The notes under the pieces are model-generated. The model had not been told where the DNA came from. It worked only from the letters and a program-made list of their open reading frames with translations, and did no database searches. From positions 2,716,422 through 2,780,421 of the forward strand of contig CAXIPT010000002.1 in NCBI GenBank assembly GCA_964030475.1: 64,000 nucleotides of DNA. The letters are read 5' to 3'. The stretch comes from Tethya wilhelma. Lineage: Eukaryota; Porifera; Demospongiae; Tethyida; Tethyidae. Each line of letters opens with the position of its first letter. The stretch's first letter is position 1. This document shows, in pieces, positions 24,267 through 35,454 of this stretch. The position numbers and the translations under genes were made by a program.

Positions 24267-25242
24267 ATCATACGTACGGTAGTACGTATAGTAGGAATGG
24301 GCCGCCTGTCCCATAGACACAATACAAAATGTTTATGATCATAAAAATCTAGCAAAACAAAGTAGAGTCTTCAAACTTGCTCAAAGGCTCCCTCTGACAG
24401 GTTACCAATTGTATGAAAGGCCTAAAACTCACAGAAACCTTCAGCAGCACTCGTAGAAAGCGCTACTGGGAAGCCACAATAGTGCCATTTTTGTTCTTAC
24501 TTACGTACTTCCTTCCTAACTGACTTACTTGAAAAGCATTTCCAGAGAACCAGAATGTGTTGAGCCAACTTTGACAGCACAAACTAACTTCTTTTCATAG
24601 GTACTACATTCCTTGATACTCGTTTTCATCATAAATAGGCTTAAACAAAAACTAGAGAGCTTTGAAACTTAGTGTATAAATTCTTGTACTTCAATGCAGC
24701 CATCTTTGTAAGTAGAGTTCAAAGGTCATTAATTTTATCCACGTGGCATTATTATACGCATGCGCATTAGCTTCCTCCAGCTGCCCAAGCTTTTTGTAGG
24801 GACTAACCAATCTCTGATAGTCTCCACACTGTAGTGTTAAAAAAAGTGAATGAACAAGTAGTAAAAATTTCAAAAAAATAAGTAGTGTAGGAATGGGCAG
24901 TGCAGTAAAAAGTATTGGAACAAGGAATGTCTCAATTTCGGCACATGACTACTTCATTTTTATACCCAACTCTTGCTCGACAGTCGAGTTTAAGTTATCT
25001 GTCTGTTACAAAGCTTATATTACTCCACTGCTTAGTCAACTGAATAGTAGAAATTTGAACCAATGCAACAATAAGCTACGGTACTATTGTACACCGAGAT
25101 CATTGCATCCGCACTGAGGATCCATATAAGGGATAAAAATGAAGTAATCATGTGCCGAAATTGAGACATTCCTTGTTCCAATACTTTTTACTGCACTGCC
25201 CATTCCTACACTACTTATTTTTTTGAAATTTTTACTACTTGT
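24267..25242 (+). repeat. Foldback repeat, complete copy
   Basis: Forward copy starting ATCATACGTACGGTAGTACG, about 180 bases downstream of the beta-helix gene stop, with both inverted arms (about 24855-24960 and 25135-25242). The core is shorter and diverged compared with the copy at 18794. Confidence 0.85.
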
Positions 25243-25508
25243 TTAGTTATTAAAGTGCTGTAAATTTGTCAGTTATTGTTGTTGTTTTATTCAAACATGT
25301 TTGTCTGTTAATATGTGTGAGTCTATTAATTTTGTCTGCATGTGTCTTGTTTGTATTCAGTTTCTGTATAAATGTTTGCCGCCATTATTCTTTCTCCCAA
25401 TGACTCATTGCTACTATCTGTTAAGACATTCCATATTCTCTTGTATAATATATAAGTCTAAGTTTTGCTTCTTCATTTGCTGAACTATTATTATCTGTAT
25501 AAATATAT

Positions 25509-25574
25509 AAGTAGCAAAAATTTCAAAAAATTTATTAGTGAAGGAATGGGCAGTGCTACTACCGTATGTATGAT
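25509..25574 (+). repeat. Minimal foldback-repeat relic with only the two ends
   Basis: About 65 bases: the arm GTAGCAAAAATTTC...GGAATGGGCAGTGC joins directly to ACTACCGTATGTATGAT, the inverse of the opposite terminus. All internal sequence is missing. Confidence 0.65.
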
Positions 25575-25947
25575 ACTCCTTTGCAGGCACACGCAGCCAG
25601 GCAGCCAGCATGCAGCATGTTGATGATGAACATTATCAGATTGTATAGCTAGTATAATTAGTATAAAGAGTTTAAACTGTATAGCTGATTCAGAGAGATA
25701 TTATAAGGCCTTTATAAACTTGATACAGTTTACTAAACAATAATGCTGAAAAAATAACTTTATATAAAGGTTAATTGCTCATCGTTTTTGATCCATGCAT
25801 GCATGAAAACTGGGTATGGGTGCATGCAAGCTAGCGATCATGCACAAATTTTGATACACACAAATTTCATGCATGTATAATTGCATTGTACTAACCAAGT
25901 CTTGTACAATTACAATAATTACAAAGAGCATACACTATCCCTATATG

Positions 25948-26035
25948 CTCTATCATACGTATTAAGGTACATATAGTAGGAATGGGCCGACTCTATAGCT
26001 CCCACTGTATAGACACAGTACAAAATGCAAATTCA
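25948..26035 (+). repeat. Solo 5' end of the foldback repeat
   Basis: TATCATACGTATTAAGGTAC then TATAGTAGGAATGGGCCGAC and ATAGACACAGTACAAAATGC: the first ~80 bases of the family, diverged, followed by unrelated sequence. Confidence 0.65.
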
Positions 26036-27442
26036 ACTTAAACTGTGAGTTAGCCCTTTTACAGTTAAAATAATGCTCACCGAAATGTTATAAAATTTTG
26101 ATTCTAAGCTTTTCGTCCATAGTGTTGGACTTGTCAGGAAGAAAACAGTGAAAACATGGCTATATAAATACAAAAAATAGAATACCTTGAAGCGTACCAT
26201 AACAATTAAAAGAACAATAGTACAACCACCTAACACAAATAATTAGGCACAATAGGAACAAAAAAGCAAACACATTGGGCTGTCTAATCAACGTTCGTAT
26301 ACTATTGACCCGTCACAATTAACTTAACAATAATGACAATTAATGTGCTGCGGCGAATATTACAGATCCACATAATCATGAGCATCCAGTTTAAAACGCA
26401 AAATAATTCTTTACTCAACTTCAGTTTTTACTCAATGCATCTAGGCAGAACACTGTACAGCATGCATGTAGAATTCAAAGTGACTTCCAATATATTGGGT
26501 AGGCAATAACTGGAGAAGGAATAACCTCTCAAAAATGAGTAGAGCGGATTCCTTCATTATAATGAACCACTTACAAATACAAAAAAGATACACCATAGCA
26601 ATGAAAACAAACACTTGCCCAAAAGTTCGCTAATGACAAAATTATACCGTATACATGCAGTTAGTGATACTCAATTCAGAGAGGCTGGACAGTCACTAGT
26701 TCACATGAATGTTTACAATGTAACACGGTCTAAAGAAACACATGTTTGATTGTATAAAATGCCACTGAAAGTTTGAAACATATGTCACACTAAGTTGTGA
26801 TGTATTGTCACTATAGTTCACCAACAGTGTTCAACTATTCTTGGGCAGAAATGAATAGATGTCTATATGTATACTTATTATGTGCCACTTAAGTAGCCTC
26901 ATACAGTCACAACAATACACACTAATTGCTATAGTACTATAGATAAAACAACTCACTTTGGCCTTGGACAGTAACGGTCACGGTCAGTCAAGTTAATCCA
27001 GAGTGACTCAGCTAGTCAATAGATAGCAGCCTGCATGCTCTTCAGCTTTTTCTTGAGCTTATACCACCATTGTCTTCGAATACGCCACTCAGTAACTCCA
27101 GCTTCTTTGGTACATAGTTTGGAAGGTAGAAAGCAGTCAAACCAAACTCTCGAACTCAGTCTAAACTGTACTGACTGTGCCCTTACAAATTGACAGACCC
27201 ACGTGTGCCTAAGTATATTGCGCATGCGTAGTATAATTGAACCTTGAACCCTGATCTGAGCTTTTTCTCTACATTGTCACAGTCCATGATTCAATATAGC
27301 ACACTATAAATTATTTATCAATACAGACTATATAGTCACACAACAGTAACAATACAAACTTAATTTGATCTTAATATTCATGAAAATAATTATAATTATA
27401 GCTACTATATAATATTATGGAATAAACAATAAAGTTTTCTAG
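26036..27442. other. Non-coding stretch 3' of the minus-strand CARD/domain-X gene
   Basis: About 1.4 kb of AT-rich sequence. A 69-codon minus-strand frame (27016-27225) is the only notable ORF and matches nothing I recognise. No tandem array or TIR pair was found. Confidence 0.4.
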
Positions 27443-29517
27443 CTAATTTAGAGAGTCTAACTCGCGAACTTTATCGAAAAAAGTATTAACTGATCCAGAT
27501 CCTCCCATGTAGTATGCCTTCCAGTATTCTGCTTGCTTCTCAGGTTGATTTTCGGGAGGTATTAACTTATAACAATTTGATAGGTAGAGTCTTGCAGCCA
27601 GTGCTGAATAGAAAGGCTTATCCAGATCTTTGTACTGTACAGAATTCCAGTCAATTCCAAATACTGACCGTATTTTGGCATATTTGCTTGCTAAGCGCTG
27701 GTGAGCTCCTATGTTTAACGTATCTAGGTATGCAACGTATGAAACTTGCCATATACCTCCACTTCCCTGCATGTTTCTGCCAAAATCTGACATGACGTAT
27801 GCTAGTCTCTTCATAAACCTGTTGTCCTTTAGCATAGCGCTCCCAAAGGAGGTCAACTTTTCAATACACAGATCCACTACTCTTTCTCCTGACTCGTGAG
27901 GAATATATATCAAACTTTGATCTTCTGTTTCTGCTGAAATAGAATAATAATATCATCATGAAATTCTCTTGAAAAAATTAATCATGACTAATATTAAAAA
28001 TTTGGTCTATTAAAACTTAAAAAACTATTATATGATATATATACAAGCAGAAAAATACACGCTCTATTATACAGATAGGTATACAGCCTACTAGTTTTGT
28101 AATGTTATGTGCAAGTATATCTTTAAAAAAATGAAGTGCAATGATACAATTGTTTAGAAAACACATAATATTTTTGTTTAGTTTTCGTGAAGTGAAAATT
28201 GAACACTATAATAATGAGTTTCAATTCTACATAATATCAATAGTAGTTTATATACGTAAAATCAGTCATTATCATTGGCTTGAGTCATACATGAGCTTTT
28301 TACTCAGTGTAGTTAATCAATGCCTTAAAAAGTTACTATAGGAAGTTAGCTTTAAAAAATATATAAATCATATCCTATATTTGATTATACTCTGAGATCA
28401 GAAGAAAATGGTAATTATCACATTTTTAAGATACTGGAAGCGAACTGTGAAAATGAATGTCATATCTAATACTGGATGACTGGCATGGGTGATTTACGCC
28501 AAAAATACATTTTCAAGATGCAGAAACTGGGCCAAACAATTAATCATTGTAAGATGCCAACTTTTGGTTTGCAGATAGTACTTAACCATGCCATAAGATC
28601 TCTGCAGATCTGACCGGAAATTTTGGTACCGATATTTTGTTCTGGAGATATTATCAATACAGATATATAATTAGGTGTGTAATATTCAGAAATGGACATA
28701 TTTTCCCCCTATATATTCCTAACAATCTATCACTGATTCAGGGACAAAATTTCTGGTTGGTTTCAGAATTCTACAGATACATACAATTCTCCGACAATGT
28801 ATACGGCCTTTCTAAAACCACTCTTTCCTTACTGCGTGCATTTTTGTGTAACTAGCTCAAAGTCTTACAGATCAGCCATCCTCCTGCCACTAAGTTAAAT
28901 GTCACGTATAACACTGGCACTTGTAAAATTTATCCATCAATTGTCTAACAATAAATATATAGACACAGGTATGTGGGGAATCAATAGATTATACTCCTTC
29001 AGAACTTGAATAATTATGTAATCAACAATTAAGATGTACATTACCTGTAGCTAACCCTGTATATTAAGGCAGCCTTAACTGTACACTGAGTATAGTAGCA
29101 TTTTTGCACACCTTGTTCATGTACTGTAGTAGAAGCAGCCACAACAGTCAAAGTAGTATCTTCAGATACTTCTGTAAGCTCATCAACATGACCTTCTTCT
29201 TGTAACTTCTGCAACTGAAATCTAATCTCCTTTGTAAGATCATCAAACACCGTTAGCTCATTTAAGATTTCCAAGAATGATTTGAAGCACTCATCTCGAT
29301 ATTCCATCTTCTCTCGAACTGCAATGAGTAGCTTTCTTGCTTTGGTTTCGGGAGAGTACCCCAATGTTTCCTGAATTTCAATGTGTGTACTGGACGAGAT
29401 GAGACTGCGTGACAAACACTTGTCAGCAATCACTGAAACACAGCTCTGGGTTGAATTTACCAGTCTGTAAAAATGTTTATTCAAGATATCAATCTGTTTC
29501 TGAGCGTCTCTTTCCAT
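27443..29517 (-). CDS. CARD-like + domain X protein
   Basis: Two-exon model on the minus strand: exon 1 29517-29112 (start MERDAQKQIDIL; donor GAACAAG|GTGTGC, phase 1) and exon 2 27933-27443 (acceptor TATTTCAG, phase 1). Phases agree and give about 298 residues. Exon 1 encodes a six-helix death-fold pattern best matching CARD (LNKHFYRLVNS, ETKARKLLIAVREKME, ECFKSFLEILNEL). Exon 2 encodes domain X, shared with 51700-52316: DLCIEKLTSFGSAMLKDNRF, RLAYVMSDFG, GGIWQVSYVAYLDTL, DLDKPFYSALAARLYLS, EYWKAYYMGG. The GGIWQV...YWK..Y layout recalls lysozyme/lytic-transglycosylase-like folds from memory, but the position where I would expect Glu (YVES) is Met. No TM exon was found between the exons, unlike the paralogue. 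An alternative upstream Met is at 29547; a weaker donor at 29045 would give phase 2, which does not match. Confidence 0.62.
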
Positions 29518-29911
29518 TCTCGGAACACACCTAACTTTACTGCGCATGCGCAAATTTGATCGCTTATTTTTAGGAGGTCGGCCCGCCCGGAGAGGCGTGG
29601 CAATCACGTAGCTTTGTACATAGTAAAATTCAATGTTTCCCTTAATTAGATGTAGCTATCTGGTTGGTGGTTGAGGAAGCAATCATCAAGCTGGATTCAT
29701 TTCATTGGTAAGATTAGTAGCTAAACCTCTGTTCTGAGTAAATTTCTATTTTTACTATACTATATCAACAAGATTTATCTCAATACTCTATGGTTCATGT
29801 AGGCAAGTACTCATATCTGAGACTGAGAGTTGATAGAAGCACATCATCCCAGTTTTTAGTACGTATACTGTAGGGTGTGGATCACTATAGCTACTCAACT
29901 ATAGCCACGAA
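29518..29911. promoter_or_regulatory. Divergent promoter between CARD/domain-X and PARP genes
   Basis: About 395 bases separate the minus-strand start (29517) from the plus-strand PARP start (29912). The arrangement implies a shared or back-to-back promoter. A GCGCATGCGC palindrome lies at about 29540-29550, just upstream of the CARD start. No TATA box is assigned. Confidence 0.4.
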
Positions 29912-32900
29912 ATGAGTGAGCAAAGGAGAAGACGCCGTCCCAGAAAGCGGCGGCCCAGGACTTCTGATTCGACAAGTGACACCGATGCTAGGACCCGTCG
30001 TGAAACTGAGACGTACCAGTCAGCTAAGACTGAAGACTCAAATTGTGAGTTATTCTTCCGAGGTATGAATTGTCAATTGCACAATTCTATCAACAAAAAG
30101 AGCATTAGATGCCACTTTGCTGAGTTTGAACAAGACATTGTGAGAGTAATTATTCCTCAAAATCAAGAAACGAAACAACCGAGAGGATTCAATTTCATCA
30201 AGTTTACCTCTCACCAAGTTGCTGTAGAGGCACAAAAGAAATTTCACGGAAGTATATTTCTTGATAAATATCGGTTGTATGTTGACATGCGTAAACCTCC
30301 TGGTTCAGCTGCCAAAAAAATGTCTACTTCTAAAACATCTGATGTGCCTACAGTTCGCGATACTCGTAAAATGATGTATTGTGGAAATTATCCATTGAAA
30401 CTTGAAGCTAAAATAATTGATCGAAATGAATTTCAAGCAAAGCTAAACTCAATTGCTTCACATAATGGTACTCAAATTGAAATGAAACGAGATAGACGAA
30501 TTGATATTTGTGGGAATAGAATCAAAGATGTTGAAAACAGCTGGAATGAGATCGAAGTGTTCTTGAACACTATTCCAATGTCCGTTCAGCTGAGTTCTGC
30601 TAGTATGAAGCTTCTTCAAGTCAAAAATGCTAGCTACCTTGATCAACTGAGACGTCAATGTGAAGTACAAATCCCACCTACAACTGTTTCTAATAAAACC
30701 GTTTGTGTTACAATTAAAGGCAACAAAGTTAATGCTGAAGGTGTTATCGAGAAGTTAAAAGATTTTTCATCCAAATGTTGCGTTGAATTGTTTGAGGCTC
30801 AGTATCCAAAGAATCGTGCCAAACAGTGGAAAATCCACTTGAATTGCTTGAGCAATCAGCAACCAAACGTTTTGATTGAAACAGATGAAGGTATCACATC
30901 CTCTCGAATAGCAATGGACGAAAGCAGCCCGAAACGCCCCATCACTGTAATGATTGTTGGTACAGATAAAGATGCTGTTAAAGACCTCAAGGCCAAGGTG
31001 CTTAACGATGACAACTATTTGCAAACTACTAAGCGAAGAATGAAGCTGTCAAGCAAAGAATTTGAGATGGTTTTGTCCAACAAAGAAAAGCTGGAACTCA
31101 AACTAGAACAGTTCTATTCAACAGTAATTGAGTTACAAAGTGACAAGAAAGTCGTACAGCTAGAAGTCCCAATATTGCTCGAATCAAACATCGAATCAGC
31201 CGAACAAGAAATTATGAAAATCATTGGCACTCATTCTGAAGATCATTCACAACCTACAGGAGAAACGCTGTTCCGTTTTGATGACATAGTGCTAGGCATG
31301 CTGATCACAGGAGAATCTCGATACCTCCAGGAAATCCAGAGGGAAGCATCACAAAAATCAGTAATAGTGCATATCGAGCTGAAGCCTGTACCACTACTTC
31401 GTTTACGAGGGGGGCAGAGTCAAGATGTTGAAGCTATCCAGGAAAAAATCTGTTCACTAAGCCAAAGTGCCAAAAAAGAAATTGATCAAACCCAAACAGA
31501 AGTGTCTTTGACATCGTATCAACTTCTTTGTACAGACGCTTTCTCAAAGTGTCAGGAAGAGCTTCTTGAAAAGCAGTTTGTCAACGTCACGTATCCGCCT
31601 CAAGAAAACCTTTTGCGTCAACAATTGCTTTGTACGTCTCTTGGATACACCATTACCTTACAGCTTTGTGTTGGAGATGTAACTACCGAAAATGTTGACA
31701 CCATCATAATTGATTTCAAGCTAGCCGAGACTCTTTCAGATCCTCTCTTTCAAGAGAAGTTCAAAGGATACATCCAGAAGAACGGAGTCCCGATGATTGG
31801 AAGTGTGACTTGTTTTGAGTCTGGGAAGCTCCCTTGTCGAAGTGTGATTGTTGTCCCGATTCCAAACTGGAAGAAGTCAAATGACACTTGGACCCATGAG
31901 TCAATCGAGTTGCGCCTTGCCCAATATGAAGAGCCTCTTGTCTTTTCTGATTTCAAAGGATTTGGAACCGTATCGTTCATTCTTTCAGAAAACAGCAATG
32001 TACTTGTCGACATGTCGACGTGGCTTCTGATTCGTATGATCGAACAGTTTTGCAAGTCACATCCAAAGACATCCATTCACACAATTCGTATTGCTGTTAG
32101 CCAACAGAGTTCAGCTGAGTGTACAATGATGTATGACAAGCATGTGCCTGCAATGAAAGTTGCTAAAAAGACTCCAGCCCCACCAAAACAGATTCCTCAC
32201 AAGCAAAGCTCTCCATTACTGCCTGGCATACCATCTCTTCAATGGCAGTGGCACGATGACAATGGATTCAAAGATTACCCTCCAAACATCTCAGCCAAGC
32301 TCACAAAAACAAAGCGGTGTAACCCAACTGGAAAATGCTCATTTGTTGCCAATGGGAAGAGCTATGAGGTCGATATGTCTACCATGGAACAGAGAAACAC
32401 TACAACAGGTTTCATTCGTAAAGTTCATCAAGTCAGCTCTGATTCACAAGTATCAACAACTCAACGTGGCTTGAGGATTCAATGGTCATACCTTAATGAC
32501 CAAAACATCCCGACTCCATACACTCCTAACGATTCAAATACGATTGAAACAATATACAATGGTTCATTGTCAGAGACAACTCAAGTTACCATCCAAGGGA
32601 GACGGTATAAATTTGATTTTACAATGATGAAACAAATCAATGCCACAACAAATACCAAACGAAGTATACAAAGAAAGGAAATTCCAGCTCCTACTTCTCC
32701 CAGGAAAGAAGTTAAAGAGAGCCCACCACTGAAAGCAGAAAAAGAACCTCTAGTAATCACTCTTCGTGGTCCGAAACAGAATCTTGCCAGAGCAAAAGAA
32801 ATGGTAGAAATGAAGCTCAAAGAGTTGTGTCACAAAGAAACCGTATCTCTTCCACAGACAGCATCAAATCAACTTCAACAGAAGCTTCACACGATTGTTC

Positions 32901-34000
32901 GTAAACACAAAGTAGAGTACAGAATCAAAGATGCCACAGTGACTGTGAAAGGTAGTAGTACTTCGAGCAAACCAGGTAAGATTTTTGAAATTGAAGGACC
33001 TGAGAATGCTGTAGGCAAAGCTGTAATGGACATTCAACGTGAGATTATCAAGTTTCAATCAGAAGCCCCATCCACAGCCAGTGCAGTGATTGAGTATCCC
33101 CGAGAATGGAAAACTCAAAATAAAACAACACAGGTTTTTGAGCTGTCTCCTTATTTTGACGAAAGACACAAAATTATTTCTAAATTGAAAGAAACATTGC
33201 CAGATTCCACAGTAATTAGTGTCAAAAGAATTCAAAATAAGTGGCTTTGGGAGAAGTATGAACAATGCCGAAGAAGAATGCACGAAAAGAATTCAGGAAT
33301 CGTGAACGAAAAACAACTTTTTCACGGTTCTCGAAATACCTCTGCTGAGAAGATCTACGATTCAGAGGAAGGCTTTGATATGAGATTCTCGTCCAAAGGA
33401 ATGTGGGGTCAAGCCAATTACTTTGCTGTTGATGCTAGCTATTCTGATTCTTATGCCTATCTAAAGACCGACGGTACAAAGGAACTCCTCCTAGCAAAGG
33501 TACTCACTGGATGCAGCTATACTTGTGGATCAAACAGTGAACTTCGTATGCCACCTGAAAAACCCACTAGCAGTAATACCAAGATTCAACTCGGGCAACA
33601 GCGCTACGATACAGTGAATGGAAACACCAATGGTACTGAGGTGTACATGACGTACTCAAACGACAAGGCATACCCTGCATACCTCATTGTGTACTCAACC
33701 AGGACCTCTATGTATCGAGCAGCAACTGCCACAGCTACACCTCGACCGATTGCAACAAGCCACGCTAGCACTGGATTGAATCCCACTAGATCTTCATATG
33801 TTCCTGCCACACAAAATACATCACGGCCTCCACAGCCAAGTACTGGTGCCTCAAACACAATTCATTACAGTACGCCAACTTCACAAACTCCTCAGTGGTC
33901 ATCACAACCTACAAGTAGTCCATCGAGTGGAGGATACACCAGTGGTAGTTCTCAACAACAGTCTACAAGAAAATCAAGTACTCAGTGCTGTATTAGTTAA
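29912..34000 (+). CDS. RRM-WWE-WWE-PARP protein (PARP10/14-like), copy 1
   Basis: Intronless 1362-codon frame. Order: Arg-rich basic N-terminus (RRRRRPRKRRPR); RRM at about 45-128 (RNP2 CELFFRG, RNP1 RGFNFIKF); a long middle with KH-like segments (VCVTIKGNKVNAEGVIEKL, LVITLRGPKQNLARAKEMVE); WWE domains at about 776-845 (LQWQWHDD) and 854-925 (IQWSYLND); PARP catalytic domain at about 1074-1240; Ser/Thr/Gln-rich tail. Catalytic motifs: LFHGSR (His about 1138) and GQANYFAVDASYSDSY (Tyr about 1170). Aligned through AYPAYLIVY, the residue at the PARP1 Glu988 position is Val (EVYMTY), which predicts mono- rather than poly-ADP-ribosylation, as in PARP10/14/15. No macrodomain was seen. Architecture suggests an RNA-linked, antiviral- or stress-type ADP-ribosyltransferase. 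Tandem paralogue at 35455. Confidence 0.92.
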   Translation: MSEQRRRRRPRKRRPRTSDSTSDTDARTRRETETYQSAKTEDSNCELFFRGMNCQLHNSINKKSIRCHFAEFEQDIVRVIIPQNQETKQPRGFNFIKFTSHQVAVEAQKKFHGSIFLDKYRLYVDMRKPPGSAAKKMSTSKTSDVPTVRDTRKMMYCGNYPLKLEAKIIDRNEFQAKLNSIASHNGTQIEMKRDRRIDICGNRIKDVENSWNEIEVFLNTIPMSVQLSSASMKLLQVKNASYLDQLRRQCEVQIPPTTVSNKTVCVTIKGNKVNAEGVIEKLKDFSSKCCVELFEAQYPKNRAKQWKIHLNCLSNQQPNVLIETDEGITSSRIAMDESSPKRPITVMIVGTDKDAVKDLKAKVLNDDNYLQTTKRRMKLSSKEFEMVLSNKEKLELKLEQFYSTVIELQSDKKVVQLEVPILLESNIESAEQEIMKIIGTHSEDHSQPTGETLFRFDDIVLGMLITGESRYLQEIQREASQKSVIVHIELKPVPLLRLRGGQSQDVEAIQEKICSLSQSAKKEIDQTQTEVSLTSYQLLCTDAFSKCQEELLEKQFVNVTYPPQENLLRQQLLCTSLGYTITLQLCVGDVTTENVDTIIIDFKLAETLSDPLFQEKFKGYIQKNGVPMIGSVTCFESGKLPCRSVIVVPIPNWKKSNDTWTHESIELRLAQYEEPLVFSDFKGFGTVSFILSENSNVLVDMSTWLLIRMIEQFCKSHPKTSIHTIRIAVSQQSSAECTMMYDKHVPAMKVAKKTPAPPKQIPHKQSSPLLPGIPSLQWQWHDDNGFKDYPPNISAKLTKTKRCNPTGKCSFVANGKSYEVDMSTMEQRNTTTGFIRKVHQVSSDSQVSTTQRGLRIQWSYLNDQNIPTPYTPNDSNTIETIYNGSLSETTQVTIQGRRYKFDFTMMKQINATTNTKRSIQRKEIPAPTSPRKEVKESPPLKAEKEPLVITLRGPKQNLARAKEMVEMKLKELCHKETVSLPQTASNQLQQKLHTIVRKHKVEYRIKDATVTVKGSSTSSKPGKIFEIEGPENAVGKAVMDIQREIIKFQSEAPSTASAVIEYPREWKTQNKTTQVFELSPYFDERHKIISKLKETLPDSTVISVKRIQNKWLWEKYEQCRRRMHEKNSGIVNEKQLFHGSRNTSAEKIYDSEEGFDMRFSSKGMWGQANYFAVDASYSDSYAYLKTDGTKELLLAKVLTGCSYTCGSNSELRMPPEKPTSSNTKIQLGQQRYDTVNGNTNGTEVYMTYSNDKAYPAYLIVYSTRTSMYRAATATATPRPIATSHASTGLNPTRSSYVPATQNTSRPPQPSTGASNTIHYSTPTSQTPQWSSQPTSSPSSGGYTSGSSQQQSTRKSSTQCCIS

Positions 34001-35454
34001 TTATTGGAGATATGTTAGCCAAAAAACAATGATAGCAGCTAGATTTTTTCTACTTTTGTATAATAATAAATCTTAAAATGTACTACTTGTATACAGTGTT
34101 TGTCAAGTGAGTTTTGATATGGTATTTCAAATTACGTATATAGACGATTCAATATAAACCAATTTGCCGCCCCCCATCTGATTTGGGTCAGAAGACTAGA
34201 AGGGAAATTCCCTAGTATGAGGGGCGTGGTCGTGTGCAGTTACTGTTTGTTCATGGCCGAACGCTTTTGTTGAACTCTGGTAAACAGTGATAACTACTAT
34301 AATATTATATTCTTTGAAAAGACTATAGACTGTCCGACGTCCGTCACCGATATAATACCCACTCACGGTAAGTTAATTTATATCACTCTTCTTTCAATTC
34401 TGTCCGGTTTCAATCCCATCATGTTGACAGTGTATAATAAGGCTATTAGCCGAGCATCAACAAAGCCACGTTTAGTGACTCCTGAGGCAGAGCTCTACTC
34501 CTGATGTGTACTTGTAGTTAAATTATGTGCTGTAATGATTCTAGTAATAAATCATGATTGTGTGTGTCACGGCAGAGTGAGAGTCTCAGTACTAATCAGC
34601 CTGTGCAGATTCTCTGTTGAATTTTGAGGGCCAGGAAAATGTGTATAATTATAGGTATGCTCCATGACTTGTATAATGTATACTGTCAAGTCAAAGGACA
34701 CGTCTTACTTTCGTGTAAGCCTCAGTAAATTGATATCATTCATGTGACAACTCTAACTAGGCACTCTCCCTTCCTTTCCTTAAAGGCATGTATTTAGGGT
34801 TAAAGCTTGAGGGTATGAACTAGAAATGAAGTTATAATAAAATTATTATAATAATATATGGATTGTTACTTGCAGAATACTACACATTTCAATGTTAAAT
34901 GTATACAGGGTAGTGCTGCATGTATGAATTATACTGTCCTAACCCTAAATAAGTTACTCACGTACAGCTATAATAATTTATTGTGGTGACAAATGGCTCA
35001 GATAATAATACTATACATGTAAATAATTATATACCCTTTCCTATATATATCCAACCTGTAAAATCATAATAATTACTCATGATGCATAATACCAAGCATT
35101 GTTGGCTACCACAATTATGAGTTGTGAATATAATTATACACTCAGAAACATAACATTGTGCTATTGTAGTATGTAGAGGGTATATGAAGGTTTTACAACA
35201 TAGCTAGTTATATTTTATGGGTTATAAAATTTTTGTGTAAAGTCAATTGCAAATTACAGAGAATTTAACAGATTAAAACTTTCACGGATGGATCGTGATC
35301 CACAAAAACTGCAAAAGTTAAAACCTGCAAAACTTTCCCGCTATAGTAATGACAATGAAAATTACAATTGATGTATTGATATATTCATGTCACTATAATA
35401 ATAATTATTATAATTATATACAGGTGAGATATTTGAGCATAGTATTCTTACAGT
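34001..35454 (+). other. Spacer with likely 5' UTR exon and intron of PARP copy 2
   Basis: A donor CCCACTCACG|GTAAGTTAAT at 34377/34378 and an acceptor TTCTTACAG ending at 35453, two bases before the second PARP ATG, fit a non-coding first exon (about 34300-34377) and a ~1.1 kb 5' UTR intron. The rest is AT-rich; a partial MITE lies at 35268-35346. Confidence 0.45.
35268..35346 (-). mobile_element. Partial TACCGTA-type MITE
   Basis: Reads AAAACTTTCACGGATGGATC, then GTGATCCAC, and ends GCAAAACTTTCCCGCTATAG: the reverse of part of the MITE at 20994-21195 (CGGATCACGATCCATCCGTG). It lacks one terminus. Confidence 0.6.

Noticed and set aside
27016..27225. 69-codon minus-strand ORF
   Set aside because: No recognisable motif, no splice partner, no homology to neighbouring genes.
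29045..29111. Extension of the CARD exon to the donor at 29045 (ending RVSYR)
   Set aside because: Phase 2 does not match the phase-1 acceptor of the domain-X exon, and the extension is not CARD-like; the donor at 29112 fits.
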